From assembly GCF_014384805.1 (NCBI RefSeq), contig NZ_JACRSS010000003.1:1-64000 (forward strand): a stretch of 64,000 bases of DNA, given 5' to 3'. Positions 58,321 through 64,000 of the stretch are shown here, piece by piece. How positions within the stretch are numbered: position 1 is the first letter of the stretch; each line of letters opens with the position of its first letter. This DNA comes from Guopingia tenuis (GTDB taxonomy: Bacteria; Bacillota; Clostridia; Christensenellales; Christensenellaceae). The notes below the pieces were generated by a model. That model ran no database searches and was not told where the DNA came from. It saw nothing but the letters and a program-made list of their open reading frames with translations. Both the position numbers and the translations under genes were made by a program.

Positions 58321-58812
58321 TTATAGCATCCCCTCTCGATTTCCCACCTTCCCGCTGTCAAATTTACCGCAATATAAGGGCATATTACAAGGGTATGCAT
58401 CCAAAACAATAGGGCCACGTTTTTGCGTGACCCTATATTTGTGCTGCATGATACGGCACGGTGGAGTCTTACGGAACAGATATTTGTTTTCAGGATATAA
58501 ATAATTCGCAAACCACTTACGCTTATCGAATATGATTAAACTATCGATTTCAAAGTCGAGAAAAAATGGAGCACAGTGGAGGCGGTTATGCCCGCGTTTA
58601 TAAGGGCATAACCGCAGCAAGCGTGACTTTTCTCGGAATAGGAGTATCAGCGGCATAAGACAACGACCCCATCGCTTTTGCGAGGAGGTCATGTCAATGC
58701 CGCTTGTTGCGACGTGGTAGATATTGCCGAAATGGATATTTCCTTTCGGGCAACAAAAATATCGCAACTCACCAAAGTGAATTGCGATATTCGCTCGGGC
58801 CGTCACCCGTGG
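58321..58812. other. Hairpin-rich atypical segment downstream of tRNA-Thr
   Basis: The stretch is visibly more AT-rich than its neighbours and holds strong dyads: ATAGGGCCACG with CGTGACCCTAT (58409-58437) and a perfect 12-bp GCGGTTATGCCC / GGGCATAACCGC (58582-58615), besides the tRNA terminator. An open minus-strand frame (58806-58321, 161 codons) runs through these hairpins, but its GTG start lies inside the tRNA trailer, so I doubt it is a protein. I have the impression that near-identical sequence exists in other gut Firmicutes, which would suggest mobility; this is memory, not a search. Confidence 0.5.
58755..58790 (-). terminator. Terminator of tRNA-Thr
   Basis: ATATCGCAA and TTGCGATAT plus an inner TCAC/GTGA stem, then TTTTTG on the minus strand, 20 nt after the tRNA CCA end. 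Confidence 0.9.
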
Positions 58813-58886
58813 AGCTGACGAGCAGATTCGAACTGCCGAACCTCTTCATTACCAATGAAGTGCTCTACCTACTGAGCTACGTCAGC
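58810..58886 (-). tRNA. tRNA-Thr (anticodon GGT), CCA encoded
   Basis: The minus strand folds as a complete cloverleaf: acceptor GCTGACG with CGTCAGC, D-arm AGCTCAGTAGGTAGAGC, anticodon stem-loop CTTCA-TTGGTAA-TGAAG with anticodon GGT (threonine), T-arm with GTTCGAATC, discriminator T and an encoded CCA (58812-58810). It has its own promoter and terminator. The 3' end of such genes is a frequent integration site. Confidence 0.97.
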
Positions 58887-58918
58887 ATGTCCGCGTGAAG
58901 CCACACGGCACGATGATT

Positions 58919-58947
58919 ATTATACCCAAAACCCCGGGGAATTGCAA
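58919..58947 (-). promoter_or_regulatory. Promoter of tRNA-Thr
   Basis: TTGCAA (58947-58942), a 17-nt spacer and TATAAT (58924-58919) on the minus strand. Confidence 0.8.
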
Positions 58948-58989
58948 GCCTTCTAAAGCATTTTTTTCTCGCTTTTTCCCTTCCTTTTG

Positions 58990-59766
58990 CTATGCCTCCG
59001 CCACAAGCCGGGCCATCACGACAAAACGCGTGTCGTCCCCGCCGTTTTTCGTGCAGGTGGAAAGCGTCACAATGCGGTCCTCCGGCCCCACTTCCACATC
59101 TGTCGCTATTGCAGATTTATCCCGAAATATTTCGAGAAAATCCGCAAATTCCTCCTGGGAAGCAAAGGTGCGCTGATAGTATTTCTCCGAAGTTTTTGCC
59201 ACAAAAGCCGAGAAAATTTCCAGCATGTAGCTGCCCTGGGGCGTATATAGCTGCATGGTGGGGTGCTCTTCATAGTATTCCTGCTTTTCATATTGGGGCA
59301 GGCTTCCAAACATAGCCCCGCTGTTCATGCGGTGCCCATAGATCACCGTGTTCGGATCGGTAAAGTCCGGCGCATTGTTCATATCCAAAAACAGGCTTCC
59401 ATATTTATGCTTTTCCCCCGTCAGGGTATGGTCCAGATAATAGTCGTTGTCCTCCCCCTGCAAAACGGGATATTCAATCACCGTTCCCGGAGAATATAGC
59501 CAGCCGCAGACATCCGGATTGTCTGCCTGGAGCGCGGCAAAATCCACCGCATATGCCGCCGGCTCCTTATCTTCCCCACCGGCGGAGTCCGGCTCCCGGG
59601 TGATCACATATTTCTTTACAGTCTCTTCAGCCGCGCTGTTTCCCGCCTGGTCTTCCAGCAGAATTTTTGCGATCTGGACAGCGCAGAAAACAAAGACCGC
59701 CAAACAGACAACCATCAAAACGATCAAAAACGGGGATTTTTTCTTTTTTCCCTGGATTTTCCGCAT
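58990..59766 (-). CDS. srtB: Class B sortase
   Basis: Sortase B anchors surface proteins to peptidoglycan. The 258-residue protein has an N-terminal membrane anchor (FLIVLMVVCLAVFVFCAVQIAKILL), then the sortase barrel: NPDVCGWLYSPGTVIEYPVLQGEDNDYYLDH, catalytic His in TVIYGHRMNSGAMF, catalytic Cys in VTLSTCTKNGGDDTRFVVMAR and the following Arg. ATG 59766 follows GAGGAGAG. No NPQTN/NPKTG-type substrate lies in this window. It is divergent from a MATE gene. Confidence 0.94.
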   Translation of the reverse strand: MRKIQGKKKKSPFLIVLMVVCLAVFVFCAVQIAKILLEDQAGNSAAEETVKKYVITREPDSAGGEDKEPAAYAVDFAALQADNPDVCGWLYSPGTVIEYPVLQGEDNDYYLDHTLTGEKHKYGSLFLDMNNAPDFTDPNTVIYGHRMNSGAMFGSLPQYEKQEYYEEHPTMQLYTPQGSYMLEIFSAFVAKTSEKYYQRTFASQEEFADFLEIFRDKSAIATDVEVGPEDRIVTLSTCTKNGGDDTRFVVMARLVAEA

Positions 59767-59852
59767 TTTTCTCTCCTCGCCGCTAACACTTTCATTATAA
59801 ATATGATATACTAGGAAACACGAAAACACAACGTATATTTTGGAGGTCGCCC

Positions 59853-61217
59853 GTGCAGTTCATCAAAGAAAAGAGTTTTTATAAAACCCTTGTTGCCCTT
59901 GCCTTGCCCATCGCTTTGCAGGATCTCATCAAATTCGGCCTGAATCTGATGGATAACGTCATGGTGGGGGCGGTTTCTGAGACAGCTCTTTCCGGGGTCT
60001 CTCTGGCAAACCAGCCCTTCTTCATGTTCTCCATGCTCTGCTTTGGCCTGGCGGGCGGCGGTGCCGTCCTGATCACCCAGTATTATGGAAAGAAGGACAT
60101 GGCGACCGTCCGCAAAGTCGTCTCCATGACTTTAAGCATCACCATTGCCTTTTCGGTTCTCATCGGAGCGGCGGTTCTGCTGTTTCCGGAATTTTTCATG
60201 CGCATCTTTACGGATAAGGAAGAATTGATCCCCGTCGGCGTCGAATATCTCCGCATCGTGGGCTGGACCTATTTCCTCTATGGCATCTCCAACACGCTGG
60301 TTCTGGTGCTGCGGAGTGTCCAGGTGGTAAAGGTAACGCTGCTGGCCAACGCCATGGCCTTTGTCCTCAACGTATTTCTCAACTGGGTTCTCATTTTTGG
60401 AAAGCTGGGGATGCCGGCCCTGGGGGTCCGGGGTGCGGCTATCGCCACGCTGACCGCCCGGTTTGTCGAATTTCTTTTTCTGCTCGTCTATATCCGGTTC
60501 CGGGATAAGGTCATCGGCTTCCGGTTTCATACGCTTTTCCGCTTCAAGCGAGCCCTGCTGCGGGATTTTGTCAGATACAGCACGCCTGTCGTGGGCAATG
60601 AATTTATCTGGGGCGTGGGCATTTCCATGATCTCGGTGGTTCTGGGCCGCCTGGGAAGTGACGCCGTGGCCGCCTCCAGCATCGCCTCTTCGGTTCAGCA
60701 GGTGGCCACGGTGATCGTGTTCGGCATCTGCAACGCCGCCTGCATCATCATTGGCCGGGAAATCGGCGCCGGGCGGGTGGATTATGCCAAGCAATGCGCC
60801 AATACCTGCATGTATTTAAGCGTGGGATTCGGCTTTGTTCTGGCGCTCGGCCTCTTTTTCCTGCGGGGGCCCATCGTATCCCTCTATGAGATTCCCGAAG
60901 CGACAAAAGAGCTCTCCATGTCCTTCCTGATCGTCACTTCCCTGATCGTTTTCATCGATTCTATCAGCAGCATTGCCATTGTCGGCGTCATGCGGGGCGG
61001 CGGCGACACCAAATATTCCATGTATGTGGATGTTCTGACCCTTTGGCTGCTTTCCATCCCCCTGGGACTGATCGGCGGCCTGGTGCTCCATCTGCCCGCC
61101 CTTATCACCTATATCCTCCTTCGCATCGACGTTCCCATCAAGGCCATTCTCTGCTATCTGCGCATGAAGAGCGGCAAATGGGTGCATAACGTAACCCGCG
61201 GAGAAATCCCGCAATAA
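59853..61217 (+). CDS. MATE-family efflux transporter (second)
   Basis: The 454-residue membrane protein has the twelve-segment MATE pattern: LALPIALQDLIKFGLNLMDNVMVGAVSETALSGVSLANQPFF, GGGAVLITQYYGKKD, and the second half starting VVGNEFIWGVGISMISVVLGRLGSDAVAASSIASSV. Start is GTG 59853 with GGAGG 8 nt before it. It is distinct from the MATE gene at 25.8 kb. Export of drugs or metabolites is expected, the substrate unknown. An extended -10 (TGATATACT, 59803-59811) lies upstream. Confidence 0.93.
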   Translation: MQFIKEKSFYKTLVALALPIALQDLIKFGLNLMDNVMVGAVSETALSGVSLANQPFFMFSMLCFGLAGGGAVLITQYYGKKDMATVRKVVSMTLSITIAFSVLIGAAVLLFPEFFMRIFTDKEELIPVGVEYLRIVGWTYFLYGISNTLVLVLRSVQVVKVTLLANAMAFVLNVFLNWVLIFGKLGMPALGVRGAAIATLTARFVEFLFLLVYIRFRDKVIGFRFHTLFRFKRALLRDFVRYSTPVVGNEFIWGVGISMISVVLGRLGSDAVAASSIASSVQQVATVIVFGICNAACIIIGREIGAGRVDYAKQCANTCMYLSVGFGFVLALGLFFLRGPIVSLYEIPEATKELSMSFLIVTSLIVFIDSISSIAIVGVMRGGGDTKYSMYVDVLTLWLLSIPLGLIGGLVLHLPALITYILLRIDVPIKAILCYLRMKSGKWVHNVTRGEIPQ

Positions 61218-61233
61218 ACCGTCCCGCATAAAC

Positions 61234-61283
61234 GCTCCTTCCCTCTCATATTTATATCTTAGAATCGACAAGAGGGAAGGAGC
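61234..61283 (+). promoter_or_regulatory. Inverted repeat covering the pdaA ribosome-binding site
   Basis: GCTCCTTCCCTCT (61234-61246) is perfectly complementary to AGAGGGAAGGAGC (61271-61283), 13 bp with a 24-nt loop. The right arm contains the pdaA Shine-Dalgarno (GGGAAGGAG). In a read-through transcript from the MATE gene the site would be sealed; a transcript starting inside the AT-rich loop would leave it free. Confidence 0.65.
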
Positions 61284-61288
61284 TCTCT

Positions 61289-62161
61289 ATGAAAAGCAAT
61301 CTCATCATCACCAGCTGCGCCGTTGCGCTGGTTTTTTTGGCCGTTGCCCTGGTGGCGCTCACTGTGCAGCCGGCTGTTACCACAGTATCACACACCGAAT
61401 CCAGTTCCTACAGCTGGTATTTCAAGCCCCGGGAGGACGGCCGGCAGCCTGTCGTTGCAGACAACGCAGCTTTCCTTTCCCAATATGACAATGTGCGGTA
61501 TCTGGGAAGCCCGGACAGCCAGGATCTCTTTTTGACCTTTGACGTGGGCTATGAAAACGGAAACACGGAAAAGATTCTGGATATATTAAAAGAAAAAAAG
61601 GTTCCCGCAGCTTTTTTTGTCACCGGGCATTATATGGAAAGCAATCCAGACCTCATCAAACGAATGGAAGCGGAGGGCCATCTGGTCTGCAATCACACTC
61701 TGAACCACAAGGATTTATCCGCCATCTCCAGTCAGGAGGAATTCGCGGCAGAAGTGGATGGTCTGGCGGCAAAATATAAAGAGATTGTGGGAAAGGAAAT
61801 GCCCAAATATCTTCGGCCGCCGGAGGGAAAATACTGCGAACGCATGCTTAAAATTGCCGATCAGGAGGGGTATACCGTCGTATTCTGGAGCTTTGCCTAT
61901 AAGGATTGGCTCAACGACGAGCAGCCCGACGCCTCCGCCGCCATGGAAAAAATCCTGAAGCGCACACACCCTGGCGCCGTCCTTCTGCTCCATTCCAATT
62001 CTGCCACCAACGCGCAGATTCTGGGCGATGTCATTGATAAATGGCAGGCCAATGGATACACCCTGAAAAGTCTTGATGACCTGCCTGCTCCGGCAGCTGC
62101 ATCACAGGTCAGCCCTTCCCCTTCTTCCCTGACTGCCCAGCCGGCAGCTTCCGGAACGTAA
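61289..62161 (+). CDS. pdaA: PdaA-type polysaccharide deacetylase (spore cortex)
   Basis: PdaA removes the acetyl group of muramic acid so muramic-delta-lactam can form in spore cortex. The 290-residue protein has an N-terminal membrane anchor (LIITSCAVALVFLAVALVAL) and a NodB domain with LFLTFDVGYENGNTEKILDILKEKKVPAAFFVTGHYMES, NHTLNHKDLSAIS, LRPPEGKYCERML and VFWSFAYKDWL, closely following Bacillus PdaA motifs (TFD-GYENG, NH-H-DL). The C-terminal tail is Pro/Ser/Ala-rich. AAGGAG precedes ATG 61289. Confidence 0.9.
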   Translation: MKSNLIITSCAVALVFLAVALVALTVQPAVTTVSHTESSSYSWYFKPREDGRQPVVADNAAFLSQYDNVRYLGSPDSQDLFLTFDVGYENGNTEKILDILKEKKVPAAFFVTGHYMESNPDLIKRMEAEGHLVCNHTLNHKDLSAISSQEEFAAEVDGLAAKYKEIVGKEMPKYLRPPEGKYCERMLKIADQEGYTVVFWSFAYKDWLNDEQPDASAAMEKILKRTHPGAVLLLHSNSATNAQILGDVIDKWQANGYTLKSLDDLPAPAAASQVSPSPSSLTAQPAASGT

Positions 62162-62191
62162 TTTTTCTCTTGCCGGGGAAATAGATCTTAA

Positions 62192-62234
62192 GCGTGCCGC
62201 AAAAGGCTGTTTTTGCTGCGGCGCGCCTTTTTAT
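62192..62234 (+). terminator. Terminator of pdaA
   Basis: GCGTGCCGCA and TGCGGCGCGC (one G-U) pair, followed by CTTTTTATTT. Confidence 0.85.
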
Positions 62235-62261
62235 TTCCCGCTTTGGCTTCGGTTTCCGGCA

Positions 62262-62312
62262 TTGACAGAAGATGCCCGCGCCGATACAATATATAATACA
62301 TATACCCCGTAT
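62262..62312 (+). promoter_or_regulatory. csoR promoter with CsoR-like operator
   Basis: TTGACA (62262-62267), a 17-nt spacer and TACAAT (62285-62290). Just downstream ATACATATACCCC (62296-62308) shares its core with the two sites at the ATPase promoter, suggesting autoregulation by the CsoR-type repressor. Confidence 0.75.
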
Positions 62313-62330
62313 TGTATTGGAGGCGGAAGC

Positions 62331-62606
62331 ATGAGACAATGTATGGACTCTGAAAATCTGCACCGGAGGCTGAAAAAAATCATCGGGCAGGTGCAGGCGA
62401 TTGACCGGATGATCGACGAAGATATCCCCTGCGAGGATGTTCTGTCCCAAATCAACGCCGCCAAGTCAGCGCTTCATGGCTGCGGCAAGGTGGTGCTGGA
62501 AGGCCATATCCAGCATTGCGTCCGGGACGGCATCGCGCATGGCGACGCCGACAAGACCATCGAGAGCTTCACAAAGGCGGTGGAGCGTTTTGCCAACATG
62601 ACATGA
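62331..62606 (+). CDS. csoR: CsoR/RcnR-family metal-sensing repressor
   Basis: The 91-residue all-helical protein has the family core HRRLKKIIGQVQAIDRMI and the Cu(I)-site triad of CsoR: Cys34 (DIPCEDVL), His59 and Cys63 (LEGHIQHCV), i.e. the C-H-C pattern. Metal binding releases it from operators. GGAGG precedes ATG 62331. It is followed by a P-type ATPase gene whose promoter has the same operator motif, so copper (or a related metal) is the likely signal. Confidence 0.9.
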   Translation: MRQCMDSENLHRRLKKIIGQVQAIDRMIDEDIPCEDVLSQINAAKSALHGCGKVVLEGHIQHCVRDGIAHGDADKTIESFTKAVERFANMT

Positions 62607-62625
62607 CGCAGGGCGTCGCCCTATC

Positions 62626-62666
62626 ATAACAGCTGGCTGTTGTATGCTGCCGCTGTTATTTTTTTG
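62626..62666 (+). terminator. Terminator of csoR
   Basis: ATAACAGC and GCTGTTAT enclose a smaller GGC/GCC pair, followed by seven Ts. Confidence 0.8.
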
Positions 62667-62743
62667 CCCAAATATCCATCCGCGGCATAGCTAAACAGAC
62701 CAAATCCTTTCTCACTTTCTATTCTCTGCAGCATACAAACGCC

Positions 62744-62803
62744 TTGACAACCTATACCCCTATATGTATAATTGAACTATACATATACCCCATTAGGTAT
62801 ATG
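62744..62803 (+). promoter_or_regulatory. ATPase promoter with two CsoR-like operators
   Basis: TTGACA (62744-62749), a 17-nt spacer and TATAAT (62767-62772). CTATACCCCTATATG fills the spacer (62752-62766), and a perfect dyad CATATACC-N6-GGTATATG lies at 62782-62803, after the start point. Both share TATACCCC with the csoR site. Confidence 0.8.
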
Positions 62804-62817
62804 GGAAAGGAGATCCT

Positions 62818-64000
62818 ATGAAAACGCTCATGGCAAAGCTCGAGCATATTCTGGAACTGGGCGGCACGAAAAAGGATATCGCGCTCTTATCCATTTCCGG
62901 CATTGCTCTCCTGCTGAGCCTCTTCCATGCGCCCCTCCCTTTGGATCCCGCATGGGTTTCCATCATATTATGCGGCGTTCCCATCATTTTGGAAGCTCTT
63001 ATCGGCCTGATCACTGCTTTTGACATTAAAGCAGACGTTTTAGTCTCCCTGGCCCTGATCGCCTCCATCTGCATCGGCGAGGATTTTGCAGCCGGCGAAG
63101 TCGCCTTTATCATGCAGCTGGGCGCCCTGCTGGAGGATCTCACGGTGTCCAAAGCCCGCGCGGGAATCGAAAAGCTGGTTCATCTGACGCCCCAGACGGC
63201 GCGGGTCATCTCCGATGGCGCCGAGCGCATCCTCCCCGCTGAACAGGTGCGGGTCGGCGATATTCTCCGGGTGCTCCCCGGCGAGACTGTCCCGGTGGAC
63301 GGCGTCATCCTCTCCGGCCAGACCTCAGTAAACCAGGCGGTCATGACCGGCGAATCCCTGCCGGTGGATAAAGCCGCCGGGGATGCGGTTTCCAGCGGAA
63401 CAGTCAATCAATTCGGCGCCTTTGAAATGCGGGCGGACAAGGTTGGCGAGGACAGCTCCATCCAGCGCATGATCCGTCTGGTGCAGTCGGCTGACGCGGG
63501 AAAGGCAAAAATTGTTGGCATCGCAGACCGCTGGGCCACATGGATCGTCGTGATCGCCCTGAGCGCCGCCGTCCTGACATGGCTGATCAGCGGTGAGATC
63601 ATCCGGGCGGTGACCATTCTCGTCGTCTTTTGCCCGTGCGCCCTGGTTCTCGCCACACCCACCGCCATCATGGCCGCCATCGGCAACGCCGCCAGGCACG
63701 GCTTTCTCGTCCGGGAAGGCGACGCCCTGGAACGGCTGGCGAAAGTGACAAAAATCACCTTTGACAAGACCGGCACCCTCACCTATGGCACGCCGCAGGT
63801 CATTCATGCCGCCAGCGTCCTGCCGGAAATGACGCAATCCGAGGTATACGCCCTCTGCGCCGCCGCGGAGCAGTTTTCCGAGCATCCCTTGGGCCGGGCG
63901 GTGACTGCCTGCTATAAAAAGGAATCCGGCAGAGTCCTTCTCCCGGCGGAGGATTTCCGGATGCTCCCGGGCCGGGGCGTTTTTGCCCGGGTCCAGGGAA
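62818..64000 (+). CDS. Heavy-metal P1B-type ATPase (partial, runs off the window)
   Basis: ATG 62818 has AAAGGAG upstream; the frame is open to the window end, 394 codons so far. It shows P1B features: membrane segments at about residues 22-75 and 78-98, the actuator motif VMTGESLPVDK, the CPC metal-transport motif at about residues 272-274 (VVFCPCALVLATPTAIM), the phosphorylation site Asp316 in TFDKTGTLTYG, and SEHPLGRAV for the P1B HP motif. There is no N-terminal CXXC metal-binding domain. With CsoR control it should export Cu(I), though Cd/Zn/Pb cannot be excluded without the last membrane segments, which lie outside. Confidence 0.93.
   Translation, partial: MKTLMAKLEHILELGGTKKDIALLSISGIALLLSLFHAPLPLDPAWVSIILCGVPIILEALIGLITAFDIKADVLVSLALIASICIGEDFAAGEVAFIMQLGALLEDLTVSKARAGIEKLVHLTPQTARVISDGAERILPAEQVRVGDILRVLPGETVPVDGVILSGQTSVNQAVMTGESLPVDKAAGDAVSSGTVNQFGAFEMRADKVGEDSSIQRMIRLVQSADAGKAKIVGIADRWATWIVVIALSAAVLTWLISGEIIRAVTILVVFCPCALVLATPTAIMAAIGNAARHGFLVREGDALERLAKVTKITFDKTGTLTYGTPQVIHAASVLPEMTQSEVYALCAAAEQFSEHPLGRAVTACYKKESGRVLLPAEDFRMLPGRGVFARVQG

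Noticed and set aside
58321..58806. 161-codon minus-strand frame in the tRNA-adjacent segment as a protein gene
   Set aside because: Its GTG start and first codons lie in the tRNA trailer and terminator and the frame passes through long perfect dyads; no ribosome-binding site. I kept the DNA segment, not the protein.
1..64000. CRISPR array, prophage or insertion sequence
   Set aside because: No spacer-repeat series; the only tandem array (34.7-35.1 kb) has ~110-bp near-identical units. No transposase, integrase or phage structural gene was recognised.

Overview
The window looks like a stretch of chromosome from an endospore-forming, anaerobic Clostridia-type Firmicute. Evidence: a SpoVG gene behind a sigma-H-like promoter, a PdaA-type spore-cortex deacetylase, a SCIFF (six-cysteine) peptide with its radical SAM maturase, a rubrerythrin/PerR/flavodiiron set typical of anaerobes, a class B sortase, and Gram-positive gene orders (purR-spoVG; hpf-secA-prfB; PyrR-led pyr operon). 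Coding sequence is moderately GC-rich with GC-rich third positions, which produces many long antisense shadow frames. Sigma-A promoters (TTGACA-N17/18-TATAAT type), strong Shine-Dalgarno sites and hairpin-plus-T terminators are easy to read.

Layout. 0.3-5.2 kb: spoVG and purR (minus), murC, deoC and a GntR/UTRA regulator (plus). 5.3-15.8 kb: a complete de novo UMP operon on the minus strand, pyrR-pyrB-pyrC-pyrF-carA-carB-pyrK-pyrD-pyrE, preceded by a PyrR-type attenuator. 16-24.3 kb: hpf, secA, an inserted Gfo/Idh oxidoreductase, prfB with its programmed +1 frameshift, lspA, a small basic ORF, an RluD-type pseudouridine synthase and a GNAT. 24.5-28.1 kb: a BAX-inhibitor-1 membrane protein, a MATE pump, a GNAT broken by a frameshift, and on the minus strand a highly structured RNA candidate with its own promoter that I think is a raiA-motif RNA. 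28.4-30.2 kb: SCIFF precursor and maturase. 30.3-35.1 kb: metK-recD2-comFC behind a SAM-I riboswitch, with about 3.5 tandem copies of a ~110-bp repeat upstream. 35.3-41.3 kb: Mrp ATPase, cysteine desulfidase, ZIP transporter, perR-rubrerythrin, GNAT, 2-hydroxyacid dehydrogenase. 41.5-47.8 kb: VanZ-domain protein and an ABC-permease-TetR unit. 48-52.3 kb: VOC protein and a flavodoxin/cupin/MerR/LysR cluster. 52.6-57.9 kb: HAD phosphatase, ferritin, Crp/Fnr regulator, trxA-ccdA-tlpA and an FprA-type flavodiiron protein. 58.3-64 kb: a hairpin-rich, atypical segment next to tRNA-Thr(GGT), sortase B, a second MATE pump, PdaA, and a CsoR-P-type ATPase copper/heavy-metal unit that runs off the end.

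How it fits together: the right half is dominated by oxygen and thiol/metal defence (PerR, rubrerythrin, ferritin, flavodiiron protein, thioredoxin with membrane CcdA/TlpA relay, flavodoxins, CsoR/ATPase). The left half is housekeeping: nucleotide synthesis, cell wall, translation and secretion. The least explained signals are regulatory or non-coding: the structured RNA at 27.8-28.05 kb, a palindromic element shared by the metK and SCIFF promoters, the repeat array behind metK, an inverted repeat covering the pdaA ribosome-binding site, a two-stem dyad in front of secA, and the tRNA-adjacent hairpin segment.
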